Positions 43,391 through 51,343 of a stretch of DNA of 64,000 bases are shown here, in pieces (within the stretch, counting starts at the first letter, position 1; the number at the start of each line of letters is the position of its first letter). The stretch spans positions 62,001-126,000 of the forward strand of contig JACKEJ010000012.1 of NCBI GenBank assembly GCA_020633055.1, given 5' to 3'. The notes under the pieces were generated by a model, which worked only from the letters and a program-made list of their open reading frames with translations, was not told the origin of the DNA and did no database searches. This DNA comes from Sandaracinaceae bacterium (GTDB lineage Bacteria; Myxococcota_A; Polyangia; Polyangiales; Houyiibacteriaceae). A program made the translations under genes and the position numbers.

Positions 43391-44467
43391 TCAGAATACG
43401 CCGTTGGTGATCTCGAGCTCGAACGGGTCGCAGGAGGGCGCCGAGGTGTCCGCCCAGGTGACCCGCACCATGAAGTCCTGCGTGTCGGAGCCACACGAGT
43501 TCTGCGTGCTGCTGTTGTTGGTGCACGGGCACTGTCCGACGCGCCCCGCCCCGTTGGCGTCCACGGCGAAATTGGAGTCCACGTAGCCCGTGTTGCCATC
43601 GCAGAGCACCGTCCCGCAGCCGCGGTACAGGTTGAAGCGATAGCGGTTGCCGGGGTTCTGCACGAACCGCACCCGCACGTGGAAGTTGTCGCACGTCGTG
43701 TCTGGGGAGTCCGTCGCTGTGAACCGGTACCAAACCTCGCGACCCGCAGGGAGGGCGTTGTCGAGGACCGTGACCGTCTGCCCCGCGCCCGCGTCGGAGA
43801 CCGAGCCCACGCTGATGGCCGCGCCGCAGGTCGCGCCGGTGTTCAGTGCTGGCGCCGCGCTGCACTCGCACGCGTTCCCCGGGTCACCGTCGAAGTTGTA
43901 GAGGCCGTAGGGGCAGCAGACCGAAGCCATGCACACGTCGCCCGCGGCGTCTGCAGCGCACAGCACCTCAGGGTCGCCTTCGTCGACCGTGCCGGAGCAG
44001 TTGTCGTCCAGTAGGCCGCACACCTCGGTGGCGCCAGGGTTCACGCCGGGGTCGGCCTCGTTGCAGTCGGTCGCGGCGGGGTAGGTGTCCCCGTCCACGT
44101 CCACGTCGTCGGGCACGCAGTGCAACCCTGTGCAGGTGGACCCGCTGGGGCACGTGGCCGACGTGAAACAGCGGGCGTACTCAGTGCACGTCCCTGCCAC
44201 ACACCTGAAGAAGGGCACGTCACACACCACCCCTTCGCACCCAGCGCCGAGGTCGGGCAGCGTACCCAGGTCGACGCCCGCGTCGTGTCCCATGTCTTCT
44301 GTCCCGGTGTCGGGCCCGGCGTCCGCGACGGTCGCATCAGAGCCACCGTCAGTCGTCGTGCCGCCCGAGGTACCACAGCCAGCTGGAGCCAAGACAAGAG
44401 AGCAAGCGAGCGCGACCCAGGTCGCGGCGCTGCGGGGAGAGAGCGTCTGCGTGAGCATCTCCCCCAT
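43391..44467 (-). CDS. Lipoprotein with MopE-like metal-binding motif
   Basis: A 358-residue lipoprotein: signal peptide with lipobox LAPAGC, then a Thr/Asp/Gly-rich spacer. A Cys-rich region follows (CEGVVCDVPFFRCVAGTC; CPSGSTCTGLHCVPDD), then a putative metal-binding motif at about 124-163 (DVDGDTYPAATDCNEADP ... CGLLDDNCSGTVDEG). A C-terminal beta-sandwich-like domain of about 140 residues carries several more Cys. Such MopE-type motifs are frequent in secreted myxobacterial proteins. Two in-frame ATGs lie 9 bases apart (44467 and 44458); the second has GGGGGAG directly before it, too close for a binding site. Role unknown. Confidence 0.8.
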   Translation of the reverse strand: MGEMLTQTLSPRSAATWVALACSLVLAPAGCGTSGGTTTDGGSDATVADAGPDTGTEDMGHDAGVDLGTLPDLGAGCEGVVCDVPFFRCVAGTCTEYARCFTSATCPSGSTCTGLHCVPDDVDVDGDTYPAATDCNEADPGVNPGATEVCGLLDDNCSGTVDEGDPEVLCAADAAGDVCMASVCCPYGLYNFDGDPGNACECSAAPALNTGATCGAAISVGSVSDAGAGQTVTVLDNALPAGREVWYRFTATDSPDTTCDNFHVRVRFVQNPGNRYRFNLYRGCGTVLCDGNTGYVDSNFAVDANGAGRVGQCPCTNNSSTQNSCGSDTQDFMVRVTWADTSAPSCDPFELEITNGVF

Positions 44468-44573
44468 TGATACTCGGATTGTCCGACGATCGCCAGCGCG
44501 TGTAGCGTTTCATCCCCATCCGTGGATGGCTCCGCGGAGGGCTCGCAGCGCGCACAGCGTCCCTCCGGGGTGT

Positions 44574-45158
44574 CTACGGAGACCGCGGGTTTCGGTTTGG
44601 GGGCGGGCGCCCCTCGGCGGCGGCCGACAAGAACAGGAGCGCGCGCTCCTGGTGGCGAGTCAGGCTCCGGGACACCAGCCCCGCGAAGAACGGCCCGTGC
44701 GGCCGCGGTATCGTGCCTTCCTCTCGCCATGTCACGCGGGTCCTGTCGGGCGCGAGCGCTTCGTACCGCACGGACCCCCGTGAGCGGACGCCGTTGGGCA
44801 GCGCCTGCGTCCACTCGACGCCGCGGTCCGGGTCCTCGGCGTCGACGCGCAGCGACCCAGCCCCCACCAGCTCTCCCTCGAAGCGCGACGCTGCGCCCAC
44901 GCCCGCGTCGGGCCCCTCGTAGGTACGCTGCAACGACGGATCCACGCCGTCGTCCCACCCGATCCAGGTCGCATGCTGGCGGGGAGACGCGACGAAGGCG
45001 TGGACGGCCTGACGCGGCGCGGCGATGATCACGCTGGCGCTCGCCTGGAAGTGATTGTCCAACGTCATGCCGGCGATGCCCGCGCCTACGGCGACCAGCA
45101 CGAGAGCGCCCAGCAGGACGCTCACGAGGCGACCGAGGGGCGACACACTTGCGCTCAT
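44574..45158 (-). CDS. Membrane-anchored SRPBCC (polyketide cyclase-like) protein
   Basis: A 194-residue protein with one N-terminal membrane helix (about 9-31) followed by an SRPBCC/START-like domain. It has SVIIAAPRQAVHAFVASPRQHATWIGWDD-type opening (strand, helix, W-x-x-W), a central G-x-x-SRFEGE strand and a final RVTWREEG strand before the long C-terminal helix. These domains bind hydrophobic ligands; no substrate can be named. ATG 45158 overlaps the stop of the upstream nuclease-like gene (ATGA), which favours it over the ATG at 45170. Confidence 0.8.
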   Translation of the reverse strand: MSASVSPLGRLVSVLLGALVLVAVGAGIAGMTLDNHFQASASVIIAAPRQAVHAFVASPRQHATWIGWDDGVDPSLQRTYEGPDAGVGAASRFEGELVGAGSLRVDAEDPDRGVEWTQALPNGVRSRGSVRYEALAPDRTRVTWREEGTIPRPHGPFFAGLVSRSLTRHQERALLFLSAAAEGRPPPNRNPRSP

Positions 45159-45781
45159 GGACGTGACCATAGCTCAATCGCCATGGTGCGGCCCCGCTGG
45201 AACGCAGCCTCGAGTGTTCGTGCGTAGCCACCCCGAGGCGCCTGCAAGAGGGTGCCCGCCGTCAGCGCGCCGACCGCCGCGATGACGCATGCGAGCCCCG
45301 GGCGGTGCCGCATCGCAGGCCCCCGCGGGAAGCGCACCTCCTGAACGCGCCCAGCCTCGACGTCTACGAGCAGCACGCCTTGGACGTCGAAGGCCACCGA
45401 GTACTCCAGTAGCTGACGTCGTGTGGGCGCGTGGGCGAGGGACGGCGCCCGAGCCCCGGTCTTGACCTCGGCGACGTATCGTCTGCCTCGTCGGGAGACC
45501 AGGTAGTCGGCCCGCAGAGGCACGGCGAACCCCATGCCCGACAGGGTGGGGTGGTAGGTGACGGAGAGCTGTGCATCGTGGACACGGTAGCCATGGGCGG
45601 CCAGGAGCGAGGCTGCGCGCCGCTCGCCGCGCAGGGCGCGCCGTGCTCGGCTTCGCGCGCGCACGCTGCGGACCAGCGTCCTGACGGACAGCGCGATCGC
45701 GACTGCGAACGCCACCAACAGCGCGCCGAGGAGGAGCGGCACCAACCAGGTTTGAGTGGCGTGGGCGAGTGGCGAATTCAT
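45155..45781 (-). CDS. Membrane-anchored PD-(D/E)XK nuclease-like protein
   Basis: A 208-residue protein with a membrane helix at about 11-35, a basic linker (RARSRARRALRGERR), a soluble core and a second hydrophobic helix at about 157-177. The core carries the elements of a PD-(D/E)XK fold: E53 in a GERRAASLLAAHGY helix, D92 in LRADYLV, E105-V-K107 in YVAEVKTG and Q123 in RRQLLEY. This order is typical of Mrr/NERD-type restriction-endonuclease-like domains. The active site would face the cytoplasm between two helices. It is coupled to the SRPBCC gene. Function unknown; nuclease activity is inference from the residues. Confidence 0.7.
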   Translation of the reverse strand: MNSPLAHATQTWLVPLLLGALLVAFAVAIALSVRTLVRSVRARSRARRALRGERRAASLLAAHGYRVHDAQLSVTYHPTLSGMGFAVPLRADYLVSRRGRRYVAEVKTGARAPSLAHAPTRRQLLEYSVAFDVQGVLLVDVEAGRVQEVRFPRGPAMRHRPGLACVIAAVGALTAGTLLQAPRGGYARTLEAAFQRGRTMAIELWSRP

Positions 45782-45932
45782 GATTTCGTACGCATACCAC
45801 GACTGTGTGACGTCTTCGTTCTCCTGGTGAACTCAAACGCTGTACAACGCGCGAAAATCAATTGCTATATCTGTCGCGCTGAGCCCGCGCCGCATGGGTT
45901 CCATCGTAGCGAAAGCACCTACAAATGCGGGT

Positions 45933-45952
45933 TGTGGATAAGTTGTGGATAC
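45933..45952 (+). other. Two tandem DnaA-box-like sites
   Basis: TGTGGATAA (45933-45941, identical to the DnaA box consensus) and TGTGGATAC (45944-45952, one mismatch) are spaced by exactly 11 bases within the direct repeat GTTGTGGATA. A third site CTCTCCACA (46124-46132, 7 of 9 on the opposite strand) lies 180 bases away. The setting is AT-richer than its surroundings. No dnaA, dnaN, parA or parB gene is nearby. Confidence 0.5.
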
Positions 45953-46031
45953 GCGTTCGCGAGGGCCTCTGTGAGAAAAAACGTGGGCTCATGTCGAATT
46001 GTGTTGACGGTCTCCTGTTCGTTCTGGCACC

Positions 46032-46060
46032 TTGACTGTTGGAAGGTCGCGAAATACGAG
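46032..46060 (+). promoter_or_regulatory. Promoter candidate in the gene-free region
   Basis: TTGACT (46032-46037) is followed after 17 bases by TACGAG (46055-46060). The -35 matches 5 of 6 consensus bases, the -10 only 3 of 6. It points towards the orphan terminator at 46765-46809. Confidence 0.25.
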
Positions 46061-46429
46061 GCCGCTGATTTCGGTCGGCGGTCAAATCGCGGAGCTTGAA
46101 AATCGAATACGAGTTGCAGACATCTCTCCACAGGTTGTCTACACGTGGACGTGGCGAAGCAGTTCCTCTGGAATTGGCGGGACGCGTCATGGGCACTTCG
46201 TGTGCTCACGTTCGACACCCCGCGTCGTGGTGCGCGCCTTCGGGCGAGTCCACCGCGGTCGCCTGACGCTAGTCGTCAGCGCGGGGAGAGCATGGCAAGT
46301 GCAGGTCGCAGGACCGCCGCCCGCTAAACCCGGGCGAACGGAGCGGCGACTGAGCACGTGGTCGGGTGAAACACCCTGGCCACCACAGCGAACCCACTTT
46401 CATCTGCGGGTCCTAGGCGCCCGTGGAGG

Positions 46430-46494
46430 ACGGCTCACGCACCGGCTTCGGCCAACGCATGGGCCACGGCTCACGCACCGGCTTCGGCCAACGC
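46430..46494. repeat. 36-bp period tandem repeat
   Basis: A 29-base block starting ACGGCTCACGCACCGGCT is identical at 46430-46458 and 46466-46494, a period of 36 bases. A degenerate third copy (GCGCTCACCAGCTTCGGCT) follows near 46508. It is in non-coding DNA. With only two full copies it is not a CRISPR array. Confidence 0.65.
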
Positions 46495-46764
46495 GTGTGC
46501 CCGAGGGCGCTCACCAGCTTCGGCTGGCGTGTGACCTCCGGAGTCGGACCGAGCCCTGGTTCGGTCCATCGTCGAGGCCTCGGTCTCGGCCACTCCACCG
46601 AAAGTGACGCCCGAGCGGCCGTTCTACATGGACGCCGCACGACAAAGCGTCGGAGGGAGCTGTGGCACTCGACAAGCAACGCGCGTAGTGCGCCAGCGGG
46701 AAACCGTGCGCGCACGCCGTCGGACTCTTCGTTAAGTCGTGGATCCGGCAGTGACTTTCCACCG

Positions 46765-46809
46765 ACGGGGTGGTCTCTTGCAATCGCTCGAGACCACCCC
46801 GTTTTTTTT
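46765..46809 (+). terminator. Strong orphan intrinsic terminator
   Basis: ACGGGGTGGTCTC (46765-46777) pairs perfectly with 46790-46802 around a 12-base loop and is followed by eight T (46802-46809). This is the most canonical Rho-independent terminator in the window. The genes on both sides are on the minus strand, so it must end a plus-strand transcript that is not annotated. Confidence 0.85.
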
Positions 46810-46924
46810 GTTTCGAGCGGTGACCGCCACGTTTCTGTGCGCGCTCCCGCCCTCGTCGTCGGGGCCGCATCGGCGTGCGCTCGATGGGCCGTCCGGCACC
46901 CTCTCCCAGCTGGGGGGCGCGACG

Positions 46925-47863
46925 TCAGAACCAGACCTGCACGTAGCAGCTCGGACGGCGGTCCTCCCGGTCCAGCGGCACGAACGAGCCCACGGCCCCA
47001 AAGCGCTCACCGCTGCGGAGCGCCTGGACCATCACCTCCACGCGCTCCCCGGCGAAGCATGGCTTCCGGTAAGCGATCTCGAGGTCGCGGAGCTGGAGAT
47101 CGCCCGTCGCGACGCCCAGGTCGTGCAGGCGCTCGAGCGCCATCTCCTCGAAGAGCGCTGGATACACCAGCGAGTTGACGTGGCGATTGCTGTCCGTGTG
47201 GGTGAGACCGAACAGCACGCGGCGCGCTAGGCGCGGCTCGCGGTCGAGGCGCCGCGCGTCGTCAGGCGGGATGACCAGGCGCGCTGGGACACGCCACGTG
47301 GCGCGTGGACCTGGGACGCTCGGGAGCCCGCAGCCCTCTGGCAGCGACATGACCCGCCGGTCCTTGGGAGCCCCGAACGGGCGGGTGAAGACGTGCTCCG
47401 CCTCGACCGCGCCGAGCGCCACGGGGTCTCCGGCGTTGGGCGGAGGCTCCCCGTGCGTATGTCCGACCTTGCCCGACAGTGAGGCGAAGATGGTGAAGAG
47501 GATGCGGTTGGCGGTGTCGTTGTCATCCGCTGTGTGGGACCAGGTGAACGCTCCGTGGCCCTCCACCGGGTCGCTCACCGAGATCGGGCCGGTGCCGCAC
47601 CGCATGCGGAAGCGGGTGAGAATGGCCAGGGTCCCATGCTCGCGCGCCAGTCGCTCCATGGGCGCCCCCGGCTGCATGACGTGGTCCCAGCCGCACCGCT
47701 CCAGGGCCAGCGGGAGCGCGGTGAACTTCAGCGCACCCGTCTGGTCGACGTCGGCGTAGCGGAGGGGGAACGCGGCCCGGGTGCGCTGCGCTTCCGGGAC
47801 GTCGGGGACGGGGAGGGGACTCTGGAGCACGCCCTGATCTAGCGCGATGTGCGCACGGGGCAC
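46925..47863 (-). CDS. Acyl-CoA/acyl-ACP thioesterase-like double hot-dog protein
   Basis: About 312 residues. Two hot-dog-like halves are visible: the first with FPLRYADVDQTGALKFTALP and the second with FGLTHTDSNRHVNSLVYPALFEE, where DSNRHVNS is the typical active-site segment of 4-hydroxybenzoyl-CoA thioesterase-like proteins. The closing LEIAYRKPCFAGERVEVMVQ strand and helix also fit. It probably hydrolyses an acyl thioester or converts a related substrate. The start is uncertain: GTG 47863 leaves room for the divergent dprA, GTG 47830 is an alternative and the ATG at 47917 would overlap dprA. Terminator-like DNA lies 120 bases beyond its end but is oriented for the other strand. Confidence 0.7.
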   Translation of the reverse strand: MPRAHIALDQGVLQSPLPVPDVPEAQRTRAAFPLRYADVDQTGALKFTALPLALERCGWDHVMQPGAPMERLAREHGTLAILTRFRMRCGTGPISVSDPVEGHGAFTWSHTADDNDTANRILFTIFASLSGKVGHTHGEPPPNAGDPVALGAVEAEHVFTRPFGAPKDRRVMSLPEGCGLPSVPGPRATWRVPARLVIPPDDARRLDREPRLARRVLFGLTHTDSNRHVNSLVYPALFEEMALERLHDLGVATGDLQLRDLEIAYRKPCFAGERVEVMVQALRSGERFGAVGSFVPLDREDRRPSCYVQVWF

Positions 47864-47915
47864 GCCAAGGCCGTCGTTTTCGAAACCGCGCCGTCGCCGA
47901 CGCGATAAGCGCGCC

Positions 47916-48830
47916 ATGCCACCGATGACGCTGCCGCCGCCCGAGCTGCTCCTGCCGCTCGACCCCAGCTACCCAACCGAGCTCCGGGCGCTGCCGGACC
48001 ATGGGCCCGTGCGCGTCTCGGGACGCCTCCCGTCGCTCGACCGCGCTGTGGCCATCGTCGGGACTCGGCGCGCCTCCCCGGAGGCGCTGGACTTCACGTT
48101 CGGGCTCGCGCAGGAGCTGGCGGAGGCGGGGTGCGTCATCATCTCGGGTGGCGCCCTCGGCGTCGATGCTGCCGCCCACCGTGGGGCGCTGCTGGGCTCT
48201 GGCCGGACGGTCGCGGTGCTCGCGAGCGGCTTGATCACGCCCTACCCACCCAGCCACGGCCCGCTGTTCGAAAAAATTTCGAAGCACGGCGCCCTGGTCA
48301 CCGAGGCACCCGACGACGCTGTCATGGCCGGCTTCCGCTTCCTGCATCGCAACCGGCTCATCGCCGCCCTCGCGCGCGCGACGATCGTCGTCCAAGCCCC
48401 GCGGCGCTCCGGGACGCTGTCCACGGCGGCCTTCGCCGCGAAGCTCGGACGCCCCGTCTGGGTGGTCCCGGCGGCGCCATGGGAACGACGCGCGGAGGGG
48501 GGTCTCGGGCTCCTGCTCGGGGGGGCGAGGATTTGCACATCGGCCGGAGATGTCTTATCGGTCATCGCTCCGGAGACCCGCAGAGTGCGGTGCCGGAGCG
48601 TCTCTTCGCGCCAAAAACCCAACAATCTCGACAGGATCGACGACACGGCGCGCTCCGCCCTCGATGCGCTCGGGGGTCAGGGCCGCACGCTCGACGAGCT
48701 CTGCAAGGCGACCGGATGGTCGGCGCCCAAGGCCCTCAGCGTGCTGACGGCCCTCGAGATGGAAGGCTGGATCGAAGGACGCAGTGGCGGCCGGTATGGA
48801 ATCGTCGGCCCCCACAGACGCCCCAAGTAA
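47916..48830 (+). CDS. dprA: DNA-processing protein DprA
   Basis: A 304-residue Rossmann-fold protein that loads RecA on incoming single-stranded DNA during natural transformation. Visible are VAIVGTRRASPEAL, the SGGALGVDAAAHRGAL motif, LASGLITPYPPSH and RNRLIAALARATIVVQA. A C-terminal winged-helix domain (LDALGGQGRTLDELCKATG) is also present. Start ATG 47916 gives the shortest sensible N-terminus. topA follows after 8 bases. Confidence 0.94.
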   Translation: MPPMTLPPPELLLPLDPSYPTELRALPDHGPVRVSGRLPSLDRAVAIVGTRRASPEALDFTFGLAQELAEAGCVIISGGALGVDAAAHRGALLGSGRTVAVLASGLITPYPPSHGPLFEKISKHGALVTEAPDDAVMAGFRFLHRNRLIAALARATIVVQAPRRSGTLSTAAFAAKLGRPVWVVPAAPWERRAEGGLGLLLGGARICTSAGDVLSVIAPETRRVRCRSVSSRQKPNNLDRIDDTARSALDALGGQGRTLDELCKATGWSAPKALSVLTALEMEGWIEGRSGGRYGIVGPHRRPK

Positions 48831-48838
48831 GGAAGCCA

Positions 48839-51343
48839 ATGGATAAAGCGCTCCTCATCGTCGAGTCCCCCGCCAAGGCCAAGACCATCAAGAAGTACGT
48901 GGGCAACCGGTACGACGTGCTCGCCAGCAAGGGCCACATCAAGGACCTGCCCAAGAAGGGCGGGGTCGACATGGAGCACGGCTTCGAGGAGAGCTACGAG
49001 CTGCTCGAGGAGAAGGGCAAGGCCGAGATCATCAAGGCCATCCGGACGAGCGCGAAGAAGGTGGGCAAGGTGCTGCTCGCGACCGACCCGGACCGCGAGG
49101 GCGAGGCCATCGCGTTCCACCTGCGGGACATCGTCAAGGACGTGAACCCCGAGGTCGAGGTGCAGCGCGTGCTCTTCAACGAGATCACGAAGAAGGGCGT
49201 CCTGGCCGGGCTCGAGGAGCCGCGCGAGCTGGACGCCAACCTGTACGAGGCGCAGCGCACTCGGCGCGTGCTCGACCGCATCGGCGGCTATCCGCTCAGC
49301 AGCTTGCTGTGGAAGAAGCTGACGTTCGGCCTGTCGGCCGGGCGCGTGCAGACGCCAGCGCTGCGTATCATCGTCGACCGCGAGCGTGAGCGCGAGGCGT
49401 TCGTCCCGCAGAACTACTGGTTGGTCGACGCGCAGCTGATCGGGAAGAGCGGCGTGGCGTTCGCCGCCAACCTGGTCGAGGTGAACGGCGAGAAGCTCGA
49501 GCGCGTCGGCTCACGCCCTGCCGCCACCAGCGAACCCGCCGCGGCGCGCTACGTCAGCGACCTGCGCTCCGCGACCTACCGCATCCGCGAGATCGGCCGG
49601 CGTCAGTCGAGCCGCAAGGCCCCGGCGCCGTACATCACGAGCAAGCTGCAGCAGGACGCCAGCACGAGGCTCGGCATGGCACCCAAGCGCGCGATGTCCG
49701 TGGCACAGCAGCTCTACGAGGGCATCGAGCTGGGCAAGGGCAAGAGCGCCGAGACCGTCGGTCTCATCACCTACATGCGTACGGACAGCACGCGCGTCTC
49801 GGACGACGCCATCACCGCCTGCCGTGGCTACATCGAGACCACCTTCGGCAAGGACGCGCTGCCTCCCAAGCCCAACGACTTCAGCTCCAAGAAGAAGGCC
49901 AACGTACAGGACGCTCACGAGGCCATCCGCCCGACCAGCATGGAGTACCCGCCGGAGGCTGTGGCCAAGTACCTGAAGGAGCCCCAGCTCAAGCTCTACC
50001 GCATGATCTGGAACCGCTTCGTGGCGTCGCAGATGGTGCCCGCGGTCTACGACCAGACCAGCGTGGACATCGAGGCCCGCGGCGGGAGCAGCGTCTACGG
50101 GCTGCGTGCTTCGGGAAGCGTGCTCAAGAAGGCCGGCTGGCGTGAGGTGTGGCTGGCCGCGGCGAGCAAGGGCGACGAGAGCGATGCCGAGTCCAGCGAG
50201 CCCAGCGACGCAGAGGTCGAAGGCAACGGCGAGGACGGCGTGGTGGTGGCCGAGTCCGGCACGCTCCCGCTGCTGGACGACGGCGAGACACTGACGCTGG
50301 TGGACCCGCCGGGCGCTCAGTTCACACACAAGGCTACCGAGCCGCCGCCCCGCTTCAACGAGGCGAGCATGGTGAAGAAGCTGGAGGAGGAGGGCATCGG
50401 ACGCCCGTCCACCTACGCCGAGATCATCAGCAAGGTGCAGGCGCGTGACTACGTCGAGAAGGTCGGCAACCAGCTGCGTCCCAGCGACCTGGGCCGCCTG
50501 GTGATCGAGAAGCTGGTGGAGGACGGCTTCGACCTGGCCGACATCGGGTTCACGCGCAAGCTGGAGGAGAGCCTCGACGCCGTGGCGGAGGCGTCGGCCA
50601 AGCGCTTGGACGTGCTGGCGCCGTTCCACGAGCGGCTGCAGGCGCAAATCGCCAAGGCCAACGAGACCAAGGACAAGTGGTGGCCCGAGCCCTTCGCCAT
50701 CGGCGAGGCGTGCCCCGAGGACGGCGCGCAGCTGATGCAGCGCTGGGGCCGCAACGGCGTGTTCATCGGCTGCGAGAACTACCCCGAGTGCAAGTACACG
50801 CGGAACATCCCGAAGGAGGGCGAGGAGGACCAGAGCCGCGAGCCCGAGCTGACGGACTACGACTGCACCGAGTGCGGCGCCAAGATGATGAAGCGCTGGG
50901 GGCGCAACGGGTTCTTCCTCGGCTGCTCCAGCTACCCCACGTGCAAGGCCACCCGACCAGTGCCCCTCGGGTTCCACTGCCCGAAGTGCAAGGTCGGCGA
51001 CATCATCGAGATCCGCTCGCGCGGCGGGAAGACGTTCTACGGCTGCACCAACTACAACTCGGACGAGAAGTGCGACTTCCGCTCGTGGCAGAAGCCCATC
51101 GGGGTGCCCTGCGAGCAGTGTGACGCGCAGTTCCTGGTGTGGATGGGCGGCAAGAAGAGCCCCACGCTGAAGTGCGTGAACCCCACCTGTGACTACGAGA
51201 CGCCGTTCGACCCGGACGCGTTCGAGGCCGAACAAGAGGCGCAGCGCGCGGCGGAGCGCGCCGAGAAGCGGGCAGCCGCCGAGGCCGAGGAGAGCGCACC
51301 GCCCAAGAAGGCCGCCGCCAAGAAGAAGACCGGCTCGGGATGA
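48839..51343 (+). CDS. topA: DNA topoisomerase I
   Basis: An 834-residue type IA enzyme that relaxes negative supercoils. The Toprim start MDKALLIVESPAKAKTIKKY, the acidic motif DPDREGEA, SAGRVQTPALR and catalytic Tyr312 in LITYMRTDS are present. The C-terminus holds four zinc-finger-like units. The first keeps only one Cys of its leading pair (CPED instead of CxxC), so it may not bind zinc; the other three have full Cys sets. A Lys/Ala tail (KKAAAKKK) ends the protein. AAGGAAG stands just before the ATG. The stop overlaps the trmFO start. Confidence 0.97.
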   Translation: MDKALLIVESPAKAKTIKKYVGNRYDVLASKGHIKDLPKKGGVDMEHGFEESYELLEEKGKAEIIKAIRTSAKKVGKVLLATDPDREGEAIAFHLRDIVKDVNPEVEVQRVLFNEITKKGVLAGLEEPRELDANLYEAQRTRRVLDRIGGYPLSSLLWKKLTFGLSAGRVQTPALRIIVDREREREAFVPQNYWLVDAQLIGKSGVAFAANLVEVNGEKLERVGSRPAATSEPAAARYVSDLRSATYRIREIGRRQSSRKAPAPYITSKLQQDASTRLGMAPKRAMSVAQQLYEGIELGKGKSAETVGLITYMRTDSTRVSDDAITACRGYIETTFGKDALPPKPNDFSSKKKANVQDAHEAIRPTSMEYPPEAVAKYLKEPQLKLYRMIWNRFVASQMVPAVYDQTSVDIEARGGSSVYGLRASGSVLKKAGWREVWLAAASKGDESDAESSEPSDAEVEGNGEDGVVVAESGTLPLLDDGETLTLVDPPGAQFTHKATEPPPRFNEASMVKKLEEEGIGRPSTYAEIISKVQARDYVEKVGNQLRPSDLGRLVIEKLVEDGFDLADIGFTRKLEESLDAVAEASAKRLDVLAPFHERLQAQIAKANETKDKWWPEPFAIGEACPEDGAQLMQRWGRNGVFIGCENYPECKYTRNIPKEGEEDQSREPELTDYDCTECGAKMMKRWGRNGFFLGCSSYPTCKATRPVPLGFHCPKCKVGDIIEIRSRGGKTFYGCTNYNSDEKCDFRSWQKPIGVPCEQCDAQFLVWMGGKKSPTLKCVNPTCDYETPFDPDAFEAEQEAQRAAERAEKRAAAEAEESAPPKKAAAKKKTGSG

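Larger units (their letters stand above)
46067..46809 (+). ncRNA. Candidate long non-coding RNA ending at an orphan terminator
   Basis: The only support is indirect: a strong plus-strand intrinsic terminator with no plus-strand gene within 3.4 kb upstream, a promoter-like site about 740 bases before it, and no plausible coding frame between. Inside are a hairpin near 46546-46567 (GGACCGA with TCGGTCC) and a 36-bp tandem repeat. I looked for tmRNA, RNase P RNA, SRP RNA and 6S RNA hallmarks and found none. The true 5' end is unknown and the transcript may be much shorter. Confidence 0.3.
45782..46924. other. 1.1-kb gene-free region with lower GC
   Basis: No convincing protein gene lies here. 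The first 350 bases have clearly lower GC than the window and contain two tandem DnaA-box-like 9-mers and a third weaker one near 46124-46132. The middle holds a 36-bp tandem repeat, and the end a strong plus-strand intrinsic terminator. Open frames present (for example 46032-46607 plus, 45919-46218 minus) lack the G/C third-position bias of real genes here. The content is best explained by a non-coding RNA, an origin or another cis element. Confidence 0.6.

Noticed and set aside
46025..46045. Sigma54-like TGGCAC near 46025
   Set aside because: The -12 element is missing: the bases at the required spacing are CTGTT instead of TTGC.
46032..46607. Plus-strand open frame of 191 codons in the gene-free region
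   Set aside because: Third codon positions are not G/C-biased and the residues (HRLRPT repeats) come from the DNA tandem repeat; no homologous-looking domain.
46067..46809. Possibility that the candidate RNA is tmRNA, RNase P RNA, SRP RNA or 6S RNA
   Set aside because: No GAGGAAAGTCC, no tRNA-like TTCGANTCC end with CCA and no GGTCAGGxCCGGAAGGAAGCAG core could be found by eye.
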